Below are positions 36,470 to 44,611 of a DNA stretch of 64,000 nucleotides, piece by piece (within the stretch, counting starts at the first letter, position 1; each line of letters begins with the position of its first letter). The stretch covers positions 1-64,000 of the forward strand of contig NZ_VCIW01000019.1 in NCBI RefSeq assembly GCF_005765165.1, given 5' to 3'. The position numbers and the translations under genes are program-made. Source of the DNA: Paenibacillus antri (GTDB lineage: Bacteria; Bacillota; Bacilli; Paenibacillales; YIM-B00363). A model generated the notes under the pieces. That model was not told the DNA's origin and ran no database searches. It saw only the letters and a program-made list of their open reading frames with translations.

Positions 36470-37585
36470 ATGAGATTAGTAACGATCGAATCCTGCGCTC
36501 CGGGCATGAAGCTCGGCAAAGCCGTTCTGACGGAGCATGGGCAAGTACTGCTCGGGTACGGGTACGAGCTGACCCAACCCGTTATTCTGCGTCTGCGAAA
36601 TATGGGCATTCATCAACTATATATCGACGATCCGCGGACGGACGACATCATCGTCGAAGAGACGATCCGGGAAGAGACGCGGCGTCTGGTGCACGGTTCT
36701 CTCCAACAATGCATGGACTACGTCCGGGCGGGCGGTCCCGCCGGCGGCGGACGCGTCGTGACGTTCTCTCGGCTCGTCTCGGACAGCGTCAAGCATATCG
36801 TAGACGACATCGTCGCGAACCGTAACATGCCGATCGTCCACATTCGGGCGACGGCCGCGACGGGCGACAAGCTCGAGCACCATTTCGTCAATAACGCCTT
36901 GAACGTCTCCGTCTTCGCGACGAAGCTCGCCATGGCCGAAGGCGCCGCCGCGGACGAGCTGCGCACCGTATGCGCGGCCGCGCTGTTCCACGATATCGGC
37001 AAGCTGCTCGTCCCGCAGGAGCTGCTGTCGAAGCGTACGAGACTGAGCGACGAGGACCTGCGGACGCTCCGCCGCCATGCGGAGCTTGGCTACAGGCTGC
37101 TCAAGGACGATGGCAGCGTCTCGCTCGTCGCCGCGCAATGCGCGCTGCAGCATCACGAGCGGGTGGACGGCCTCGGCTACCCCTTCGGGCTGCGGGGCAA
37201 TGCCATTCACCCGTATGCCAAGCTCATCGGCATGATCGACGCCTACGATGCGCTCGTCAGTCACCGCAGCTACCGGAACGCCATGCTGCCGCACGAAGCG
37301 ATGGATTATCTTTACGCGAACGTCGAAAGCGCGTATGATCGTGGTAAGGTAGAGCAATTTAGAAACAAGGTAGCGATCTTCCCTCCAGGTACGACGGTCA
37401 CGTTGAACACCGGCGAGAAGGGGGTCGTCTCCCGCCTCGACTCGTCGTGCTTGCAGCGGCCGACGATCCGCGTATTGACGAACCCTAACGGAGAAGAATT
37501 GAAAATCCCCTACGAACTCCAGCTCGCGAAGCATCTCAACATCATGATTCGATCCGTGGGCGACATCCGATCCTACGCCGGATAA
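36470..37585 (+). CDS. HD-GYP domain protein, probable c-di-GMP phosphodiesterase
   Basis: 371 residues. A short N-terminal domain (1-120; LGKAVLTEHGQVLLGYGYELTQPVILRLRNMGI) is the DUF3391-like or wing region common in Firmicute HD-GYP proteins. The HD-GYP domain (about 135-300) has HDIGK (174-178), HHERVDGLGYP (228-238) and the following DAYDALVSHRSYR, so the metal and signature residues are complete. It should hydrolyse c-di-GMP. The start at 36470 follows GAGGTG by about 11 nt. A Crp/Fnr regulator gene follows 39 bp later. Confidence 0.92.
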   Translation: MRLVTIESCAPGMKLGKAVLTEHGQVLLGYGYELTQPVILRLRNMGIHQLYIDDPRTDDIIVEETIREETRRLVHGSLQQCMDYVRAGGPAGGGRVVTFSRLVSDSVKHIVDDIVANRNMPIVHIRATAATGDKLEHHFVNNALNVSVFATKLAMAEGAAADELRTVCAAALFHDIGKLLVPQELLSKRTRLSDEDLRTLRRHAELGYRLLKDDGSVSLVAAQCALQHHERVDGLGYPFGLRGNAIHPYAKLIGMIDAYDALVSHRSYRNAMLPHEAMDYLYANVESAYDRGKVEQFRNKVAIFPPGTTVTLNTGEKGVVSRLDSSCLQRPTIRVLTNPNGEELKIPYELQLAKHLNIMIRSVGDIRSYAG

Positions 37586-37624
37586 CAGGTCCTAAACCTC
37601 GCTGCAGAAAGGCCAGGGTTCGTC

Positions 37625-38311
37625 ATGAGCGCCCTTATCGGGCTATTGCGCAACGTCCCTTTGTTTCAGGATTTGACGGAGGAAGAGCTGCGGACGATCT
37701 CTCCCTTGTTCCAAGAGAACAAGTGGAATCGCGGGAAGCTGCTCTTCATGGAGGGCGACCCGGGCGACGAGCTGTTCGTCGTGAAGTCCGGCGTCGTCAA
37801 GATTTATCGCTTCGACGACGAGAAGGAAATCATTCTGGCGCTGTTCGGTCCCGGAGACTTCTTCGGCGAAATGGCGGTCATTCAACCGGCTCTCAACCGC
37901 TCCGCCACCGCGGAAACGTTAGAGTCTTGTTCGATTTATACGATGAAGCGATCCGTCTTCTACGAGTTCATGGAGAAGCATCCGCGCATCTGCATTAAGC
38001 TGCTCGAGGTGACGGTGCAGCGCCTCCGGAACGCGAACGATCAAATTTACAACCTGACGTTTCTCGACGTCCGGTCGCGCATCATCCGCACGATTCTCCG
38101 TCTCGCGGAGGAGCGCGGCGTCAAGCTCGGCGACGGCCTGCTGGTCGACATTCGCATGACGCACCAGCAGCTGGCGAGCTTCGCGGGCACGGCGCGGGAA
38201 TCGGCCACGAAGGTGCTGCAGGAGCTGTCCGAGGAAGGGATGATCATCGTCGAGAAGAAGCGGATTTTCCTCCCGGACCATGAGAAGCTGAAGGAACTGG
38301 CCGGATTGTGA
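37625..38311 (+). CDS. Crp/Fnr family transcriptional regulator
   Basis: 228 residues. A cyclic-nucleotide-binding-type beta roll (about 15-125; LFMEGDPGDELFVVKSGVVKIYR...GPGDFFGEMAVI) and a C-terminal Crp-type winged helix (about 150-222; VDIRMTHQQLASFAGTARESATKVLQELSEEGMIIV) are present. There is no cysteine cluster for Fe-S, so it is not an Fnr oxygen sensor. The beta roll lacks a clear arginine for cAMP phosphate, as in most Firmicute members. Probably co-transcribed with the HD-GYP gene. Confidence 0.92.
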   Translation: MSALIGLLRNVPLFQDLTEEELRTISPLFQENKWNRGKLLFMEGDPGDELFVVKSGVVKIYRFDDEKEIILALFGPGDFFGEMAVIQPALNRSATAETLESCSIYTMKRSVFYEFMEKHPRICIKLLEVTVQRLRNANDQIYNLTFLDVRSRIIRTILRLAEERGVKLGDGLLVDIRMTHQQLASFAGTARESATKVLQELSEEGMIIVEKKRIFLPDHEKLKELAGL

Positions 38312-38333
38312 ATCGCGCGAGGTCGGAGGACCG

Positions 38334-38380
38334 ATAGCCGCAGCGTTAGCCGGAGGGCGAGCCGCTGCGGCTATTTATCG
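38334..38380 (+). terminator. Terminator after the Crp/Fnr gene
   Basis: ATAGCCGCAGCG pairs perfectly with CGCTGCGGCTAT (12 bp) around a 17-nt loop, followed by TTATCG. The U-tract is weak but the stem is strong. Confidence 0.75.
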
Positions 38381-38422
38381 TATATACTAGGATAGATCAC
38401 TTAGGAGAGGCGCGAGATTCGG

Positions 38423-39187
38423 ATGAAGTTGGTTTCTTGGAACGTGAACGGCCTGAGAGCTTGCATGAATAAAGGGTTTATTGACTTCTTTCGACGGTCG
38501 GAGGCGGACGTCTTCTGCGTGCAGGAGACGAAGCTGCAGGAAGGCCAACTCGACTTGGCGCCGTTCGAAGGGTATGAATCGTATTGGAACTATGCGGAGA
38601 AGAAGGGCTACTCCGGGACCGCGGTATTTACGAGGGTGAAGCCGCTCTCGGTTCGATACGGCCTCGAGGAGAACGCCGAACCGGAGGGTCGGGTCATTAC
38701 GCTGGAGTTCGAGGACTTCTATCTAGTGAACGTGTACACGCCGAACGCTCGCCGCGACTTGTCGCGGCTCGACTTCCGCATGGAATGGGAGGATCGGTTC
38801 CTCGCATACCTGCTCGAGCTCGACGCCAAGAAGCCCGTCGTCGTCTGCGGCGATCTGAACGTCGCGCACGAGGAGATCGACATCAAGAACGCGAAGGCGA
38901 ACCGGGGCAACTCCGGCTTTACGGACGAAGAGCGCGAGAAGATGACTCGGCTGCTGAACGCCGGCTTCGTCGATTCGTTCCGCAGCCTGTATCCCGATCG
39001 AGGGGACGTCTATTCGTGGTGGTCGTACATGCCGAAGGTGCGCGAACGGAACGTCGGTTGGCGCATCGATTATTTCTTGATTTCCGAGCGGCTGAAGCCG
39101 CGTCTCGTCGACGCCTCGATCGAGTGCGAGGTCATGGGCAGCGACCATTGCCCGGTCGCGTTGGAGCTGGCCGACGAGCGCGGATAA
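38423..39187 (+). CDS. exoA: Exodeoxyribonuclease III / AP endonuclease
   Basis: A 254-residue enzyme of the ExoIII family for base-excision repair of abasic sites. Signatures: MKLVSWNVNGLRAC, catalytic Glu in VFCVQETKLQ, VVCGDLNVAHEEIDIKN, WRIDYFLISERL and terminal GSDHCPVALEL. All catalytic residues (E, D, N, D, H) are present. GAGAGGCGCGAGATTCGG precedes the ATG. Single gene, between two terminator regions. Confidence 0.96.
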   Translation: MKLVSWNVNGLRACMNKGFIDFFRRSEADVFCVQETKLQEGQLDLAPFEGYESYWNYAEKKGYSGTAVFTRVKPLSVRYGLEENAEPEGRVITLEFEDFYLVNVYTPNARRDLSRLDFRMEWEDRFLAYLLELDAKKPVVVCGDLNVAHEEIDIKNAKANRGNSGFTDEEREKMTRLLNAGFVDSFRSLYPDRGDVYSWWSYMPKVRERNVGWRIDYFLISERLKPRLVDASIECEVMGSDHCPVALELADERG

Positions 39188-39259
39188 GCGCGTCGGTCGA
39201 CAGACAGGCTCGGGCGGGGTACGTGCGGGAGCCGCCCCTCCCTCCCCCGGCGCCCGAGA

Positions 39260-39712
39260 CTACTTCCCGGTTGCTTCCCGCTCCACCTTCTCCAGAAAGT
39301 CGGCGACGACCTTCCGGTTGTTGCTCTCCCCGCCGAGCTTCATCATCGCCCGTCCGACGAAGTTGACGCCCCGATTCGAGCCTTCGTACGCGAACCTCGT
39401 ACGATCTTCGCTTATTCGACTCAGACGGAACATGAATTCGACCTCGAACGCCTTGGCGAGAACGAAGGCGAGACGCATCCGCTTTTCCTCCGGCGCGTCC
39501 TTATAATCCAATACGGACACTTCGTACGTCTCCGATCTCTTGCCTTCCCGGTACGTTTGCAGGAATGTGGAGCCGACGACCCCTTCCTTCCGCTCTTTCC
39601 ACCGATTTTCCGCGATGTTCGGCATGATCCGATGCATGTTTTCGACGGCGAACAACGCCCATACCGTCTCGATGCCCGCATCGATGACGATCTCTTCCTT
39701 CCATTGAATCAT
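39260..39712 (-). CDS. SRPBCC (START-like) domain protein
   Basis: 150 residues, one SRPBCC fold: WKEEIVIDAGIETVWALFAVENMHRIMP at the start, central strands (STFLQTYREGKRSETYEVSVLD) and a long C-terminal helix. Such proteins bind hydrophobic ligands in a deep cavity. It overlaps the preceding merR gene as ATGA, so it is translationally coupled; the MerR protein lacks a large effector domain. The SRPBCC protein may bind the same ligand (inference). Confidence 0.85.
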   Translation of the reverse strand: MIQWKEEIVIDAGIETVWALFAVENMHRIMPNIAENRWKERKEGVVGSTFLQTYREGKRSETYEVSVLDYKDAPEEKRMRLAFVLAKAFEVEFMFRLSRISEDRTRFAYEGSNRGVNFVGRAMMKLGGESNNRKVVADFLEKVEREATGK

Positions 39713-40053
39713 GAGTCGTTCTCCCTTCCCGATGCCAGAAATTCGTCGATGTCTTTCATTTTCGCTTGGAGGCCGTCGATTTGCGACTGGATGCGAGCTC
39801 GCTTCTGCAGCAGCAAGCTCTCCAGGTTGGCGAACGACTCGTCGTTCATGACGGACACCATCTCTTGGATCGTGAACCCGAGACTACGCAGCTTGACGAG
39901 AAGAACGGCGAGGACGTACGAGCCGTTGTCGTAATACCGGTAGCCGTTGCTCGGATCGATGCGGGCCGGCTCGAGCAGCTTGATCTCGTCGTAGTATCTC
40001 AGCGTGTCTCTGCTGAGTCCCGTCATGGCCGAAAATTCGCTGACCTTGTACAT
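39709..40053 (-). CDS. MerR family transcriptional regulator
   Basis: 114 residues. The MerR winged helix (1-70; YKVSEFSAMTGLSRDTLRYYDEIKLLEPAR...GYRYYDNGSY) and a dimerisation coiled coil (about 78-112) leave almost no effector domain. There are no cysteines for metal binding, so it is not a mercury or copper sensor. GGAGGCGG precedes the ATG. First gene of a two-gene operon with an SRPBCC protein, under a MerR-type palindromic promoter. Confidence 0.92.
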   Translation of the reverse strand: MYKVSEFSAMTGLSRDTLRYYDEIKLLEPARIDPSNGYRYYDNGSYVLAVLLVKLRSLGFTIQEMVSVMNDESFANLESLLLQKRARIQSQIDGLQAKMKDIDEFLASGRENDS

Positions 40054-40071
40054 TCTTCCGCCTCCTTTCGC

Positions 40072-40103
40072 AGCTTACACCTTGGGGCGCACCCCAAGGT
40101 CAA
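40072..40103 (-). promoter_or_regulatory. MerR-type promoter with palindromic operator in a long spacer
   Basis: Reverse strand: -35 TTGACC (40098-40103), -10-like TAAGCT (40072-40077), 20-bp spacer (19 if GTAAGC is used). Between them lies the perfect palindrome CCTTGGGG-tgcg-CCCCAAGG (40080-40099). The long spacer with central dyad is the signature of MerR-activated promoters, where the regulator untwists the DNA. Confidence 0.85.
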
Positions 40104-40324
40104 CGGGGATTCGCCGGACAATTTTAGTTTCCCGTTCGGTAAGCGGAATCCCGCTCTGCTGCTGCGAATGAGAGGGACGACTTCCTGTTCGGGACAGAGC
40201 TCCTCGACGGCCCGAAATTCGCGGTTATGAAGGCTTTCATATGCCGCTTATCGCGCGAGAAGGCCGCGACAGTCAGCCTTCCCGGCAGACATCGCGGCCT
40301 CAATATCCCTAAATCGCTGTATAC

Positions 40325-41182
40325 TTACTTCTCCCCCATGACGACCGGACGCGACGCGTCGCTGATCCAATCGCTCCAGCTTCCCGCGTACAGCTTCACG
40401 TTCGTGAATCCGACCTCGCGCAGCGCCAGCACGTTCGGGCACGCCGTCACGCCGGAGCCGCAATAGACGATGATCTCCTCGGCGCCCTGGTACGGCTCGA
40501 ACCGCTTCATCTGCTCCTTCACGGAACGGTAGCGGCCTTCCGCGTCCAAGTTCGCCTTCCAGAACAAGTGACGAGCGCCCGGAATATGACCCGCGACCTT
40601 GTCGATCGGCTCCGCGATGCCGCGGTAGCGCGAATCTTCTCTCGAATCGAGCAGGACGACCTTCCCCGATTCGATCTTCTCCCGCTTGGCGGCGATATCC
40701 TCCGCGGTGACGAGCCAATCGCGGCGTACCTGCGGCACGAACCGCGTATCGACCGTCGGCGTCTCTTCGGCCCCGCTCGCCGTCGGATGTCCCGCCTGCT
40801 TCCACGACGCGAAGCCCCCGTCCAGGATGCAGGCTTCGTCATGACCCATATACGCGAGCAGCCACCAGAGGCGCGACGCCATCGCGCCGCCTTGATCGTC
40901 GTAGGCGACGACGCAGCGGCCCTTCGTTATGCCGATGCGAGACAGCTTGTCGGCCAGCTCGTCGACGTCCGGCAGCGGATGCCGTCCGCCGGCGCCGTCT
41001 TCGCGCTTCGGGGCGGAGAGGTCCTTCTCCAAATCTAAATAAAAGGCGCCCGGAATGTGCTCCGTCACGTAAGCGTCGGCACCCGATTGCGGTTGTCCCA
41101 GCGCGAAGCGGCAGTCCACGAATACCGCCCCCCGGTCCTTCCACTTCGCATACGCCTTCTCCAAACTTACGATATGCCGCAT
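40325..41182 (-). CDS. Sulfurtransferase with two rhodanese domains
   Basis: 285 residues, an inactive N-terminal rhodanese domain (1-135) and a catalytic C-terminal one (about 155-280). The active cysteine is C241 in VYCGSGVTA; the CGSGVT loop is typical of 3-mercaptopyruvate or thiosulfate sulfurtransferases. AAAGGGTG precedes the ATG. It is a single gene; a 10-bp inverted repeat (about 40254-40300) without a clear U-run follows it. The remaining bases to the merR promoter show no gene. Confidence 0.92.
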   Translation of the reverse strand: MRHIVSLEKAYAKWKDRGAVFVDCRFALGQPQSGADAYVTEHIPGAFYLDLEKDLSAPKREDGAGGRHPLPDVDELADKLSRIGITKGRCVVAYDDQGGAMASRLWWLLAYMGHDEACILDGGFASWKQAGHPTASGAEETPTVDTRFVPQVRRDWLVTAEDIAAKREKIESGKVVLLDSREDSRYRGIAEPIDKVAGHIPGARHLFWKANLDAEGRYRSVKEQMKRFEPYQGAEEIIVYCGSGVTACPNVLALREVGFTNVKLYAGSWSDWISDASRPVVMGEK

Positions 41183-41317
41183 TCACTACACCCTTTCCGT
41201 TTTCCGTACAACCTGACACAAGCGCTTTCTGCTATATTAGCAGAGAGTCCGAATCGTGAGAAGTGTCGTCCGCACATTATAATCAAACTGTAATATTTCG
41301 AAAAGGAGTCCGAAGCT

Positions 41318-41851
41318 ATGCATCCGACCGAGCCGATCGAGCCGACCGACGCTTCCGAATATATGTTAACGCCGATGACCGAGCGCGACGCCGCCGAAAT
41401 CTGCGAATGGCGGTACCCCGCGCCGTACGATATTTATCAATGGCCCGCGTGGGGTGTCGCCGTCCGCGAAGGGCGCGACTTCGCCGACCCGGCGCTCCGG
41501 GAGCGCCATTACCGCGCCGTGCGGCGCGACGGCCGACTCTGCGGCTTCGCGCAGTGGCTTCCGCTCGTCGCCGAAGACGGCCCGCCGGTCGTGCGCCTCG
41601 GCTTGGGGCTGCATCCGGACGACTGCGGCTCGGGCCGGGGCGCCGGCTTCGCGGCGTTCCTCGCCCGGGAAACCGCGGCGCTTCACTCCGGCTGCGTCGT
41701 CGACCTCGAGGTCGAGAAGGACAACGTTCGCGCGATAAGAGCGTATGAACGAGCCGGCTTCCGCGCGGTCGACGAATACGAGCTGCCGATTCCCGGAAGA
41801 GGCGCGGGCTTCGTCGTCAACATGATTTATCTTCCATTGGCGCGAAGCTAA
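41318..41851 (+). CDS. GNAT family N-acetyltransferase
   Basis: 177 residues. The pattern MLTPMTERDAAEICEWRYPAPYD at the start, RLGLGLHPDDCGSGRGAGFAAFL (motif A with an altered acetyl-CoA loop) and LEVEKDNVRAIRAYERAGF (motif B) are diagnostic. The substrate is unknown. AAAAGGAG precedes the ATG. The stop codon TAA is itself the start of the sigma-D promoter for motAB. Confidence 0.88.
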   Translation: MHPTEPIEPTDASEYMLTPMTERDAAEICEWRYPAPYDIYQWPAWGVAVREGRDFADPALRERHYRAVRRDGRLCGFAQWLPLVAEDGPPVVRLGLGLHPDDCGSGRGAGFAAFLARETAALHSGCVVDLEVEKDNVRAIRAYERAGFRAVDEYELPIPGRGAGFVVNMIYLPLARS

Positions 41852-41875
41852 AAAAATAGCGAATCCTGCCGATAT
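41849..41875 (+). promoter_or_regulatory. sigma-D (flagellar) promoter of motAB
   Basis: TAAA (41849-41852), exactly 15 bases, then GCCGATAT (41868-41875): a perfect match to the sigma-D consensus TAAA-N15-GCCGATAT. It lies about 80 bp before motA and uses the stop codon of the preceding gene. Confidence 0.93.
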
Positions 41876-41957
41876 ATATCGTAGATTCTTTCATCGTGTC
41901 GAAAGTTAATATAATATAGGAAGTATTGGTACATACGGCAGAGGAGCGTGCTTTGAC

Positions 41958-42764
41958 ATGGAGAAGTCAACGATTATCGGTTTGGTGCTGGCGTTCGTCT
42001 CGGTATTCGTCGGGATGGCGCTGAAGGGGGCGCCGCTTTCCAATCTTATTAATTTACCTGCGTATTTGATCATATTCGGGGGAACCGCGGCGACGGTATT
42101 CATCGCGTTCCCGATGTCCGAGCTTAAGAAATTCCCGAAATTAATGAAGATCGCGATTCTGGGCCAGAAGCACATCGGCAAGCCGGAAATCATCCGGATG
42201 TTCATGGAATGGGCGACCATTACGCGCCGCGAAGGACTGTTAGCGCTCGAGAGCAAGGTCGACGAGATCGAAGAGCCGTTCCTGCGCAACGGCATGCGGA
42301 TGATTATCGACGGCAACGATCAGGATTTCGTCCATGACGTGCTCATGGAAGAGGTGCACGCGATCGAGGAACGCCATAAATCCGGCGCGCTCATCTTCAC
42401 CCAGGCCGGTACATACGCGCCGACGCTCGGCGTCCTCGGGGCCGTCGTCGGCCTCGTCGCCGCCCTCGGCAATCTGTCCGATATCGAGAAGCTCGGCCAC
42501 TCGATCGCGGCGGCGTTCATCGCGACGCTGCTCGGCATCTTTTCCGGCTACGTACTGTGGCATCCGATCGCAAACAAGCTTAAGCGGTATTCAAAACAAG
42601 AGATCGAACTGAAGACGATGATGGTCGAAGGTCTCCTCTCCATCCAATCCGGCGTCTCCACGGTCGCGATCAGTCAGAAGCTCTCCGTCTATCTAACCCC
42701 AAGCGAGCGGGCGGCAGAGCAGAAGGGGGAAGCGGCCGGTGAGCAAAAAACAGCGCAAGCATGA
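41958..42764 (+). CDS. motA: Flagellar motor stator protein MotA
   Basis: 268 residues with four membrane spans (about 5-22, 32-50, 150-172 and 183-205) and the large cytosolic loop with conserved charges (RREGLLALESKVDEIEEPFLRNGMRMIIDG). The signature FTQAGTYAPTLGVLGAVVGLVAAL is present. With MotB it forms the ion channel that drives flagellar rotation. GAGGAG precedes the ATG. motB starts inside its last codons. Confidence 0.95.
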   Translation: MEKSTIIGLVLAFVSVFVGMALKGAPLSNLINLPAYLIIFGGTAATVFIAFPMSELKKFPKLMKIAILGQKHIGKPEIIRMFMEWATITRREGLLALESKVDEIEEPFLRNGMRMIIDGNDQDFVHDVLMEEVHAIEERHKSGALIFTQAGTYAPTLGVLGAVVGLVAALGNLSDIEKLGHSIAAAFIATLLGIFSGYVLWHPIANKLKRYSKQEIELKTMMVEGLLSIQSGVSTVAISQKLSVYLTPSERAAEQKGEAAGEQKTAQA

Positions 42765-43509
42765 TCATGAAGAGCATATCGACGAGTCGTGGCTGATCCC
42801 GTACGCCGATCTGTTGACGCTTCTGTTGGCCTTGTTCATCGTATTGTTCGCCTCCAGCCAGATCGATCAGAAGAAATTCGAACAGATCAAGATGTCGTTC
42901 CAGGCCGCGCTTAGCGGCGGACCGAGCTTTATGGAGAACGTCTCCCCCGTCCCGAGCCGCGACAGCGTCGGGATCGACAACGAGGGCAAGCGAGAGAAGG
43001 ACGAGCAGAGCGAGAGCCAGCTGGAGGAGCAGCTGCGGAAGAAAGAGACGGAGCAGCTGCTCGAGTTGAAGCGCAAGATCGACCGATACATCGACGAGAA
43101 CGGCTTGACGACCCAGCTCGAAACCCAGCTCGACAACCAACAGCTGAAGATCACGATCAGCGACAACACGCTGTTCGCTTCGGGGAGCGCGCAGCTGAAG
43201 CCGGAATCCCGCGCGTTGGCCGGCACGATCTCGGAGCTGCTCGAGCAGTACCCGAGCTACGAGGTCGTCGTCTCGGGCCACACGGACAACGTGCCGATCA
43301 AGACGTCGCAATTCCCGTCCAACTTCCATCTGAGCGCCGAACGCGCGCTCACGTTCATGGCCGTGCTGCTGGAAAATCCGGACGTCGGCGAAGACCGCTT
43401 CTCCAGCGTCGGATACAGCGAGTACAAGCCGGTCGCCTCGAACGACACCGCGGAAGGACGGGCGCAGAACCGCCGCGTCGAAGTGTCCATCGTCCGGAAT
43501 ATTCAATAG
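42739..43509 (+). CDS. motB: Flagellar motor stator protein MotB
   Basis: 256 residues. One membrane span (about 20-40; IPYADLLTLLLALFIVLFAS) carries the ion-binding aspartate D24. A plug and linker region follows, then a C-terminal OmpA-like peptidoglycan-binding domain (about 125-250; VSGHTDNVPI...NFHLSAERAL...NRRVEVSIV). GTG start, overlapping motA by 26 bp with AAGGGGGAAGCGGCCG just before it. Anchors the stator to the wall. Confidence 0.95.
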   Translation: MSKKQRKHDHEEHIDESWLIPYADLLTLLLALFIVLFASSQIDQKKFEQIKMSFQAALSGGPSFMENVSPVPSRDSVGIDNEGKREKDEQSESQLEEQLRKKETEQLLELKRKIDRYIDENGLTTQLETQLDNQQLKITISDNTLFASGSAQLKPESRALAGTISELLEQYPSYEVVVSGHTDNVPIKTSQFPSNFHLSAERALTFMAVLLENPDVGEDRFSSVGYSEYKPVASNDTAEGRAQNRRVEVSIVRNIQ

Positions 43510-43525
43510 CCGATTTTCTCGTTCG

Positions 43526-43549
43526 AACCCCGCTCCCGGCGGGGTTTTT
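43526..43549 (+). terminator. Terminator after motB
   Basis: AACCCCGC pairs with GCGGGGTT around TCCCG, followed by TTT, 17 bp after the stop. Confidence 0.9.
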
Positions 43550-43626
43550 GTATGGGTCGTTCGAACTGTGGTATCATAGGGACAGCGCGGCATTTTCGAA
43601 ATTAAGAAGGAAAAAGGTGTGAACGC

Positions 43627-44541
43627 ATGACGACCGAAACGAAACCGTACAGAGTCTTGCTCTACTATAAATATGTGACGATCGAGAACTACGAAGAATT
43701 CGCGAAGGAGCACTTGGCGTATTGCAAGGAGCTCGGCGTGAAGGGACGCATTCTCGTCGCCCGCGAAGGCATCAACGGAACGCTGTCCGGAACGGTGGAG
43801 CAGTCGCAGGCGTACATGGATTACATGCATGCTCATCCGTTGTTCCAAGACATGATCTTCAAGGTGGACGAGGCGGACGGGCACGCGTTCAAGAAAATTT
43901 TCGTCCGCCCTCGCCCCGAGCTGGTGACGTTCCGGCTGGAGGACGACATTAACCCGAACGAGCTGACGGGTAAGCGGCTGAAGCCGAAGGAGTTCATGGA
44001 GGCGCTGCAGCAAGAGGACGTCATCGTCCTCGACGGCCGCAACGACTACGAGTTCGACGTCGGCCACTTCCGCGGCGCGATCCGACCGGAGGTCGAATCG
44101 TTCCGGGAGTTCCCGGAGTGGATTCGGGAGAACCTGTCGCAGTTCAAGGACAAGAAGGTGCTGACGTATTGCACGGGCGGCATCCGCTGCGAGAAGCTGT
44201 CGGGCTTCCTGATCCGCGAGGGCTTCCAGGACGTCAGCCAGCTGGACGGCGGCATCGTGACGTACGGCAAGGATCCGGAAGTGCAGGGCCGGCTCTGGGA
44301 CGGCAAGCTGTACGTGTTCGACGAGCGCATCACGGTGCGCGTGAACCAGACCGACGAGGAGACGGTCGTCGGCAAGTGCCTTCACTGCGGCACGCCGTCG
44401 GAGAAGTACATCAACTGCACGTACGACTTCTGCCACAATCACCATATCGTGTGCGAGGCTTGCGAAGAAGCGAAGAGCGGGTACTGCTCCGAGGAATGCG
44501 AGGAGAAGGACGCGGCGCTGCAATCGACGAGAGCGAATTAA
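43627..44541 (+). CDS. trhO: tRNA uridine-34 hydroxylase TrhO (rhodanese family)
   Basis: 304 residues. The N-terminal acylphosphatase-like domain (about 8-95; [17 protein letters not shown]) precedes a rhodanese domain with catalytic C182 in [12 protein letters not shown]-terminal cysteine-rich region ([20 protein letters not shown]...CEAC...CSEEC) probably binds zinc. TrhO makes 5-hydroxyuridine at position 34 of tRNA with oxygen. AAGGAAAAAGG lies upstream. Single gene, converging with the BASS transporter. Confidence 0.94.
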   Translation: MTTETKPYRVLLYYKYVTIENYEEFAKEHLAYCKELGVKGRILVAREGINGTLSGTVEQSQAYMDYMHAHPLFQDMIFKVDEADGHAFKKIFVRPRPELVTFRLEDDINPNELTGKRLKPKEFMEALQQEDVIVLDGRNDYEFDVGHFRGAIRPEVESFREFPEWIRENLSQFKDKKVLTYCTGGIRCEKLSGFLIREGFQDVSQLDGGIVTYGKDPEVQGRLWDGKLYVFDERITVRVNQTDEETVVGKCLHCGTPSEKYINCTYDFCHNHHIVCEACEEAKSGYCSEECEEKDAALQSTRAN

Positions 44542-44544
44542 GAT

Positions 44545-44598
44545 GCAAGGGGCCGTTCCCTCAAGTAGATCCACTCTACTTGGGGGGCGGCCCCTTGC
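44545..44598. terminator. Long hairpin between convergent genes (bidirectional terminator)
   Basis: About 23 paired bases (GCAAGGGGCCG... with ...CGGCCCCTTGC, one bulge) around a 7-nt loop. It stands 3 bp after trhO and 13 bp before the end of the transporter gene, so it can end both transcripts although U-runs are modest. Confidence 0.8.
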
Positions 44599-44611
44599 TC
44601 GTTCTTCCCTT

